Position numbers and translations under genes: made by a program. Below, in pieces: positions 58,077-64,000 of a stretch of 64,000 nt of DNA (the stretch's first letter is position 1; each line of letters opens with the position of its first letter). Location of the stretch: the NCBI GenBank assembly GCA_963920525.1, contig OY986438.1:180088888-180152887 (forward strand), given 5' to 3'. The notes under the pieces are model-generated. The model had not been told where the DNA came from, ran no database searches, and saw only the letters and a program-made list of their open reading frames with translations. The stretch comes from Dichetophora obliterata (lineage: Eukaryota > Arthropoda > Insecta > Diptera > Sciomyzidae).

Positions 58077-58369
58077 CCTCCTACAAATATGAAAGTAAAA
58101 CATAAAAGTATTATATAGACAGGGGAAGTCGGGGTATACTTGGACACACATAGTCTTGACTCGTAAAATGTATAAAATTTCATAGCTTGGTTTTGTAGTA
58201 CGAGAAATAAATAACCATCCTTTTGGTATCAGCAGTTTGATCAAATTGCTTTAAATTGTACACTTACATCAGTTGGCGCAAAAAATCTCCTTGTGATATT
58301 TTAAAAAATTCTCGGGGAATTATTGCAAAATTTGTAAATCTTATATATTAATACACCAAAAAAGTATTT

Positions 58370-58760
58370 AGGATAAAATTACGAATAAAATCTTTGTAGA
58401 AATACAAATAGAGGCTATTCGTAGAATGTACAAATGTTTTGTACATAGTATGTACAAACGCTTGTAGTGTTGGCCGCATGAAAATAAATTTTTGAATTCG
58501 TAACTTTGTACATTCTACAAACGCTAGTTTGTAAAAATCTATAATGTATAAATTTGTGAACTGAACGAACATTGTTTCATAATATACAAAGCGGTGGCAG
58601 CAGCGTTCGTATATTTGTTCGTATCTTTGTAGATGAAACGAATGCGTTTGTAAAATATACAAATATTTCTTTGTACAATGTACAAACGGTCATTTGTATT
58701 ATTCACAAAGTCGTTCGTAGGCTGAAAAGAACAAACAGCTTTGTAGAATATAATAATGGT
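58370..58760. repeat. Cluster of inverted 'tttgtagaatgtacaaa' words
   Basis: 'ttcgtagaatgtacaaa', 'tttgtacattctacaaac', 'ttgtacaatgtacaaac' and similar occur about ten times in both orientations. All reading frames through it therefore show repeated Tyr/Phe/Val-rich peptides with no meaning. Confidence 0.75.
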
Positions 58761-58872
58761 TTTGTACATAGTTTTTTGGGTGTAGGCAAACTTTTTTTGG
58801 GTGTAGGCAAACATCAAATCACTCGAAAGGTACTGCACCCTTTATGTGCATAATTATTTTAGATTTTAAATT

Positions 58873-60540
58873 TATGACCTCTGACCCGAAATATTAACGT
58901 TGAAAGTTTGTATTATTTTTAGTAAGGAATATCAGGGCTAGAAAGAGGTAGAATGGTGAATGAGGTATCAAATGAAGGATCTGGCTGCTCAGTATGATTA
59001 AATTTTACATTGGTGATTTATTTAATAAAAAGAGCATTTATTAAATAAAAGCTAAACTGTAACAGATAGAAGAATATAATGTAAGAAGGAATTTTAGAAA
59101 TTGATAAGGTGTGCAAAAAATGCTTCCGATTTTTTCTTACACATAGTAAAGTCGAAAAATTTCCGTTATTTTGACATAAAAATTGTAGCGATATCTCGAA
59201 AACTATAGATGCTCTCAGTACAACGTATTTTTGTATGAAAAGTCGATGGTTGAGGAATATAACGGTATACGAAAGCTTTCTTGGTATTATTTTCCACGGA
59301 TAGTAAAAAACAAAAATCCCCTTAAAATGATATTAAATTATTTAGATATCTCGAAAAGTTTACATCTTCTCAGTACAACGTATTCCCTTGAAGCAAGGCC
59401 ACGCCTGAGAATGAGAAAAAAACTATTGAAATTTCAAGTTTTGACTTTGCAAGCAAATATCTCAGCCATTTTTTGATCGATTTTCAACAAATTTTCTTTG
59501 TCTGAAAGACCAATTAAATAACTTTGGAGAAATAAGAAAAGATTAACCGTTATTTTATCAAGTCAATGTTTTATATGGTTTTAAAAAAACCTCTACAATA
59601 TTTAGGTTTTGCTCAAAAAATAATACAACTTTCTTTTTTCACACTCTTTCATATGACACATCATTTATTTGCAAAAATTGCCTCATTTTGACACATAATT
59701 CAATAAACAGTTTCTATCATCGAAATTCATGAGCTACCCCCTATGATTTTTTTGATGAAAATTCAATTTTTCAAAATGTTGTTTTTACATTTTTTACAAA
59801 GTTCTACAGCTCAAGAAATAGTTTCTGTGAAAAAATTTTTCAAATATTTCAAACCACTCCAAAAATGTATACATTTTTTAAGCCATTTCGGTATATATAG
59901 AAATATGCGTGGGAGAAACAGTTCTTCCGTGTTTCTGAACCGATTTTGATAATTTTTTTTTAAAGAAATTAGAGTAGGGAGAAGGAGTTCACTGAATATT
60001 TTTGTGACCTTTGACCGGAAATAATATCGTTCAAAAAATATTTCTTAAGTAAAACCTAAACTATAAAAAAATAGAAGAACATGGTGTAGAGGAAATTTTA
60101 GACATTAATACAATGTACAAAAAACATTTTTCGCTATCTCTTACGAATACCCTACAGTAAGCATTTTTGTATGTAACATGTGTGAATATATATTGTGTTG
60201 TTGAAATTTCTATAAATAGTAAATTCTGAAAAATTCCCTTTATTTTGACATCAAAGTTATGGCGATATCTTGAAAACTATAGCTTTTCTCAGTACAACGT
60301 GTTTTTATATGAAAAGCCCTGGTTGTGAAAAATAGCGGTGTACGAAAGTTTTTATGGGTAATGTTTTTACAGATATTTTTAAAAAATTTAGACTATTTTT
60401 ATATCAAAATTATTGTGATAATTTGAAACTTAAGATTTTCTTAGTACAGCACAAAGTAAGGGCCTCAGAACTAGAAAAAAACGATTGAAGTTTCATAAGG
60501 TTGGTCGAATTTCGGCCACAGACGAAATATACTAGTTGAT
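58873..60540. repeat. Diverged tandem duplication, period about 1.1 kb
   Basis: The order 'gacctctgacccgaaatat', 'agctaaactgtaacagatag', 'tcagtacaacgtatttttgt', 'gtatacgaaagctttc' (58875-59285) recurs as 'gacctttgaccggaaataat', 'aacctaaactataaaaaaat', 'tcagtacaacgtgttttta', 'gtgtacgaaagttttta' (60006-60355). A weaker half-unit recurrence ('tcagtacaacgtattccctt', 59373) is inside. No coding capacity. Confidence 0.75.
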
Positions 60541-61067
60541 ATAAAATGAAAAGTATTGATGGAAAATGTTTATTTGTGAAGAAAAACGAAAGACTAAATC
60601 ATAACTAACACTAGGACACTGGACTTTTTGAGGCCCATTTTGACATTGAGAAGTCGTCAATTTTTTTCTTGGCTCTGAGCGCCGTAATATTTTATGCCAA
60701 CTACCGCTAATGTTTTCTGGACGAAACAAAACAATCTAAAAAGAATTTGCATTACTTTCTTAGAACAAACTGATCTATTTATATACGACGTAAGTGAACC
60801 TACTGGGCCTCACGAAGCCCGTCCGTTAAATGTAAGGGAATTGCATGTAAGCTACTACACAAAATATATTCAAACACAATCGATCACGTTTGACGACCTT
60901 ATTACGCTATATGTGTGAAGCTCTTGTGTGCATATGATCACATTAATTATTAATTTTTTTATTGTTAGTAATATATGAAAAGTCGGGATTTTTAGGCTGT
61001 CCTCACTGAGGACAGTTTTTTGCTTCTAAAAATTATAGAATATAGAAGATTATCCTTTCGGAAAAAC

Positions 61068-61169
61068 AAGCCTTATAAATTTCTGGATTACAACGAAAAT
61101 AAAGCAGGTGTTAGCTCTATGGACCAGATGCTCAGTCGCTACTTTTTTCAAGAGTGGCAAAACCTATAA
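61068..61169 (+). pseudogene. piggyBac-type transposase fragment
   Basis: Reads KPYKFLDYNENKAGVSSMDQ then MLSRYFFQEW, matching the conserved block 'KP..I..YN..KGGVDTMDQM...Y' of piggyBac transposases that contains the last catalytic Asp. Here GVD is GVS, so that Asp is replaced by Ser. A stop follows at 61167. Nothing else of the protein is recognisable. Confidence 0.75.
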
Positions 61170-61578
61170 ACGGATAAACATCGTGAATTCCTAAAGGTTT
61201 TGACATTCCAGTTTGTTACTTCTCAAAAGAAAAATAGGATATTAAATAGAAACATTCAAATTTCATTCAATGTTTTTTTCTATAGTTGTAAAAAAATTTT
61301 TTATAAATTCGTAATTCTACTTTTAGTATAACATACACAATTGCATTACCCTGAATTATATGAAACGGAAAGTTGCATTACCCTGAATTATATGAAACAG
61401 CAAACTGTGAGTCGTGCAATGCTCAGAACGGCAAAAAGAGGCACAAAAAGTTTTTGTCGTTTAAAATTTAACGATCGTTACCTCATTTTTAGTTTATGTA
61501 AATTTGTGATTAAAAAAATATAAATCAGTCAAAAGTTATCTTGTGCTATTAAGGAATCCTAACCCCGCACTCCCTTAA

Positions 61579-61856
61579 CCTTTACCTGGCCTCGTGGGGT
61601 ACGTACATACCCCACGTTCTTTCTCGGTTTGATTTGTTTGGAATTTTTTATAGTTTTCCGGATTTTTCATGAACGCTGATCTTTATTTTTTTCAACTTGG
61701 ACTATTCAGTTTAAAATGGTATCTAAAGATGATCTCTGAATTTTTTTGAGACAAATAATATGTACTTAAATTTTTAAAAAAGATTTTAATCACTGGGGTT
61801 CGTATGTACCCCACGAGTTCAGGTATGTTACTCAGGATGAGCATGCCAGGTGAAGG
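61579..61856. mobile_element. TTAA-flanked piggyBac-type MITE
   Basis: Left CCTTTACCTGGC and inverted right CCTTCACCTGGC, bordered by TTAA on both sides (61575-61578; 61857-61860). An inner inverted pair 'cgtggggtacgtacat' / 'cgtatgtaccccacg' is also present. 278 bases, non-coding. Confidence 0.88.
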
Positions 61857-62053
61857 TTAAGAAATACCCTAAAAATGACACCCACACTCAGATGTAGAGT
61901 CTAACAACATTTCTACATATTAACAGCTTGCGATAAGACATCTAAATAGATGGACGAAAATCGTAAGATGACAGCTGGCCATGACTTATGGGCCTCGCGA
62001 GGCCCAGTAAGATCACTTACCGCCTCCTAAGCAGTCGCACATCCTAGGGTTAA

Positions 62054-63131
62054 CAAAATAAAGTGAAAAATGGCGATGAAAAGTATTCTGAATCGCAGTG
62101 AATACACGTGAAAGTATTCGGGCTTGCTTCGGCGTACAGTGGGGTATCGAACCAAAAAAATAGGTATCAATTCACCTTAAAGGAAACGGAGAGTTTTGAC
62201 TTTTTTTTAGCTAGAATAGGTCGAAATAAGAAAAAAAAAACTGTCTGTCCGTCCATCCGTCTGTGTGTCGATACGATTACAGCCGTAATTTAATTTAATG
62301 TAATTTGGTATTTAAAAGTACCTCTACATTACATGTTTCATACATATGACAGGTCAAAATTTACAAATGGACTTTATCTACAGATAGTGTGGAACATATG
62401 AAACTGTGGTTTTGAAATGTCGTTTGTATTTGCGTCTGTAAACTTATGAATTAGAACCGTCTCTAATTTCGTATGTTTTTCATCTGTACAAAATGTCAGT
62501 TTGATAATTTTTTTTTTGAATGGAAGAATAGGTCACTTATAAAATAATTATTCAGGACACTTTAGAGATTTACGGCTTACAAAAATTTCAAAAGCTGTTT
62601 TTTATTTTCAAATGACGTGTCAGATAGTGTGGAGACAAAAGAAAAAAGCTGACTGACAAAAACTTAATTTTGACATACAGATTAATTTCGGTATGTAATT
62701 TTTTTGAGATGTCATCTGTATGAAACATATAGTTTGGAGGCACCTTAAGCTTGTATCTAAAATGTAAAGATCAAGATCGAAAATGAATCGGGAAAATATC
62801 AAGTCTACCTCCCATACAAAATGACTTTATCAAAACGGTAAAATCTCTTTACATAAATTCTTCAAGACTCCATATGAAGACATGAGTAGATAAAGATGAT
62901 ATGTCACATTTTCGGATTTTCGGTGTTCTACGGATGTATGAATGTCTTACGTGGATAGAAACCATTTTAACAATTAAAACAGCCATGTTTGTGTCTATTT
63001 TAAAAATGAAGTACTTCGCAAAGTTTGATTTAGTATAGATTTCAGTACAAATGTGAAAGTTTGAACTCCATTTTCTCAATACTAGATAATGGTGACATAT
63101 CACCTTCATCCACTCATGTCTTCACATATTA
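62054..63131. other. No gene recognised
   Basis: AT-rich with phrases such as 'cagatagtgtgga' repeated at 62381 and 62622, the second copy inside a loosely similar context. Frames at 62108, 62620 and 62849 have no domain features. Confidence 0.5.
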
Positions 63132-63562
63132 TAGCCCAAACAGAATAGGCATAGCCAACACGTAGCGAGCTGTCGAAAATGTAGCCAACGAAATGTTGTG
63201 CACAGAATAGAATTTGTGTTGATAACGCAGATAGAGCTTTATGCTTACAATATTTTGTTATATTTTACAAAATTAATAGATACTGCCTTTTGCATATCAT
63301 AATTTGTTTGCTTTTTTACTAATTTGGACTAATATGTTTTAGTTAATTTTAAGTTTTATAATTTGAACTATGTATTTTGACATTTCGCTACCGTTGGCTG
63401 CGGAAAAAGTTAAAAGTTCGTCAACATTTTTGTGTCGGCTGCGTTCGCTACGTGTTGGTTATTTTTATTATGTTCATTTCATAGGGTTGCAAGGCAACCA
63501 ACTTCTATGTTGACATTTCTTTTGTTGGCTGCGTGTTAGCTATGCTTATTCTGTTTGGGCTA
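63132..63562. mobile_element. MITE, TAGCCCAAACAGAATA termini, TTA duplication
   Basis: Left TAGCCCAAACAGAATAGGCA and inverted right TAGCCCAAACAGAATAAGCA, arms of about 37 bases ending in 'aacacg(t/c)agc'; TTA lies on each side (63129-63131; 63563-63565). Inner 'gttggctgcg' words are repeated three times near the right arm. Confidence 0.82.
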
Positions 63563-63565
63563 TTA

Positions 63566-64000
63566 GAATTGAAATTTTTTTGTATATGAGCTTTGATATT
63601 AAATATCCGCTTTAAGTCTGATGAAAACCACGCCTACCTCCCATACAAAGTGACTATCAAAATTTTAAAATCCCTTAAAAGTCCACAAAAATTAATAAAT
63701 GAACTTGAAATTCTGTACATAAGTTGTGATTTTCAATATGCATTTTGAGTAAACAACAAAATCTATTTTTTACTTTTTATTTGTTTTTATTTTTCTCAAG
63801 GAAACCTTAGATTTGCGACACGAAGTTGTAGTAAAAAAATTGAAATGCCGCGAAAGTGAACAGAAATGACGCAATTTTTTTATACAGAATGTAACTAGAA
63901 TATCCATAGCTAACGATAATCTAAACAGTTTACCTCAACTTTACTCAATTCGCAACTATATCTCTATAAACATAGTAAAAATACACGTTTTTTTAAAGTA
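63566..64000. other. No gene recognised at window end
   Basis: AT-rich sequence; no coding or repeat feature that I can support. Confidence 0.5.

Larger units (their letters stand above)
60609..62049 (+). mobile_element. piggyBac-like element remnant
   Basis: The right end reads ...CATCCTAGGG followed by TTAA (62050-62053); the left end CACTAGGACA is preceded by CTAA (60605-60608), a one-base change from TTAA. TTAA targets and CCCTAG-type termini mark piggyBac. It holds the transposase fragment at 61068, repeated 'gggcctc.cgaggccc' blocks near both ends, and a younger TTAA-flanked MITE. Confidence 0.6.

Noticed and set aside
58348..58853. Several overlapping open frames on both strands rich in Tyr and Phe
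   Set aside because: They arise from the repeated palindromic 'ttgtacaaa' words; no start context or domain.

Overview
The window is a piece of an AT-rich, repeat-dense animal nuclear genome, almost certainly from a higher fly (Diptera, possibly a tephritid-like acalyptrate). The clearest evidence is a spliced ephexin-type RhoGEF (Exn) with short GT-AG introns, a fly-like start context and poly-Ser/Asn/Gln low complexity. There is no bacterial, phage or viral gene organisation.

Only two host loci are well supported. On the minus strand, 31483 down to 19131, seven coding exons join in frame into a 1132-residue DH-PH-SH3 protein (ephexin/Exn). On the plus strand, 13977-17952, three exons encode a short protein resembling the N-terminal DDT/WHIM region of remodeling and spacing factor 1 (Rsf-1). 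That copy lacks the acidic and PHD parts and has a one-base frame disruption in an A8 run. The two loci face each other tail to tail across about 1.2 kb. A weak candidate first exon (51771-52025, plus) lies in a GC-richer patch.

Most of the rest is mobile DNA. 1-8 kb: a Jockey-like LINE remnant, a hAT-type element with a perfect 8-bp target duplication and a Helitron nested inside it, a decayed Helitron helicase C-terminus, three palindromic MITEs and one unexplained zinc-finger ORF. 8-13.4 kb: MITEs and an inverted tandem array. The large Exn introns hold LINE remnants (RTE-like, LOA/R1-like with RNase H, Jockey/CR1-like) and MITEs. 32-35 kb: Tc1-like and pogo/jerky-like transposase remnants. 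37-44 kb: a Helitron split by about 5 kb of nested elements. 52.7-55 kb: an element with a TAA target duplication filled by an inverted tandem array. 55-58 kb: a second copy of the 40-kb hAT family, itself containing a nested element. 58-62 kb: a tandem duplication and a piggyBac-like remnant with a TTAA-flanked MITE inside.

The most useful structural results are the recovered target-site duplications and nesting order (nine to ten dated-by-nesting insertions), two large inverted arrays that share a short core motif, and the truncated Rsf-1-like locus. I do not see a convincing new enzymatic or defence system.
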